Below, one piece after another: positions 63,694 through 64,000 of a stretch of 64,000 nt of DNA. The stretch's first letter is position 1. Every line of letters starts with the position of its first letter. The notes beneath the pieces were generated by a model, which worked only from the letters and a program-made list of their open reading frames with translations, ran no database searches and was not told where the DNA came from. Position numbers and translations under genes: made by a program. The DNA comes from Alkalitalea saponilacus (GTDB lineage: Bacteria > Bacteroidota > Bacteroidia > Bacteroidales > Marinilabiliaceae). The stretch spans positions 303,628-367,627 of the forward strand of contig NZ_FUYV01000002.1 of NCBI RefSeq assembly GCF_900168165.1, read 5' to 3'.

Positions 63694-64000
63694 TCAAAAA
63701 CTATTATTTACCACTTCCATTATTAGTTCTTGAGTCGAGTTATTTTTCAAAAGGATCCTCTGATTATTGCCGTTTGAATACTGAAAATACACCTCGTGCA
63801 TTTTATTAATTTGTTTTACTGCCTGGTTAACGGAAATATTGGTATTGCTGTCTTTTAGAGCTCGTTCGAATTCTTTAAATATTAAGTACGAAACAAAGGA
63901 GATACAAATGTGAGCTTCAATTCTCTCTCTTAATCTGTGGTATATTGGTCTGATTTTTAGATCCGTTTTGGAAATTCTAAAAGCTTTTTCAATCATCCAT
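63694..64000 (-). mobile_element. Insertion-sequence transposase, C-terminal end (IS1634/IS4 superfamily)
   Basis: The last ~102 codons of a transposase gene that runs off the right edge of the window. The segment has the Y-H-R-L-R-E-R-I-E-A-H-I motif (YxxxExxxxHxxxxF type), carrying the catalytic Glu of DDE transposases, preceded by KAFRISKTDLKIRPI. This is the C-terminal signature of IS1634-like members of the IS4 superfamily. It is intact as far as seen. It lies 100 bp past the infB terminator on the opposite strand. The inverted-repeat end of the IS should lie between 63593 and 63693 but I could not identify it without the other end. Confidence 0.75.

Overview
The window is a contiguous piece of chromosome from a Bacteroidota bacterium, most likely Bacteroidales/Marinilabiliales. 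Three kinds of evidence point there. The gene families include SprA, PorP/SprF, a PKD protein with a type B gliding-motility C-terminal signal, a TonB receptor paired with a DUF4249 lipoprotein, GH127, DUF3857, DUF5687 and a doubled ExbD. Predicted promoters follow the Bacteroidota primary-sigma pattern TTTG-N18-21-TAnnTTTG instead of the E. coli -35/-10. Shine-Dalgarno sequences are generally weak. The order is inferred; the phylum is secure. Base composition is moderately AT-rich and looks uniform; nothing resembles a recent large island. No rRNA, tRNA or CRISPR array was found.

Layout. 1-2 kb: end of an Fe-S (CCG-domain) oxidoreductase, dprA and a small membrane protein. 2.4-4.8 kb: GH127 beta-L-arabinofuranosidase-like lipoprotein. 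5.2-7.6 kb: aroB and aroA. 7.6-9.8 kb: an ABC exporter pair. 9.9-11.4 kb: acyl-CoA dehydrogenase. 11.6-12.9 kb: cold-shock-domain protein and Hsp20. 12.9-17.9 kb: a PorP/SprF protein with its giant PKD adhesin, a type IX secretion (T9SS) surface module. 18.2-23.9 kb: proline dehydrogenase, MATE exporter, glutamate dehydrogenase, TatD and L-asparaginase, a mainly amino-acid-nitrogen block. 24.3-26.7 kb: ExbB, an unknown membrane protein and two ExbD proteins. 26.8-29.8 kb: a large double-receiver/PEP-synthase-like fusion. 29.8-33.9 kb: outer-membrane barrel, TonB receptor and DUF4249 lipoprotein. 33.9-36.9 kb: folE, nitroreductase and two superoxide dismutases. 37.4-41.3 kb: lepA, groEL, groES. 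41.6-44.7 kb: secG, a TPR-like protein, an LptE-like lipoprotein and a sigma-54 activator. 44.8-54.1 kb: sprA, ruvA, thiL. 54.2-58.1 kb: two DUF3857-transglutaminase proteins. 58.7-63.5 kb: rimP-nusA-infB. The window ends inside an IS4-superfamily transposase.

Much of the content is envelope and secretion biology. SprA is the T9SS outer-membrane translocon, the PKD protein is a predicted T9SS cargo and PorP/SprF its probable partner. ExbB/ExbD powers TonB-dependent receptors such as the one at 30.7 kb. SecG, LptE, Hsp20, GroESL and the SOD pair supply export, LPS assembly and stress functions.

Most worth a second look: (i) the 988-residue protein joining a degenerate receiver, an intact receiver and a PEP/pyruvate-binding ATP-grasp domain without a recognisable phosphohistidine domain; (ii) a large inverted repeat covering the sodB core promoter, next to one Fe-type and one Mn-type SOD gene; (iii) two stacked inverted repeats and a strong Shine-Dalgarno ahead of hsp20; (iv) a terminator-like hairpin between the promoter and start codon of rimP-nusA-infB; (v) two families of short dispersed repeats in intergenic DNA.
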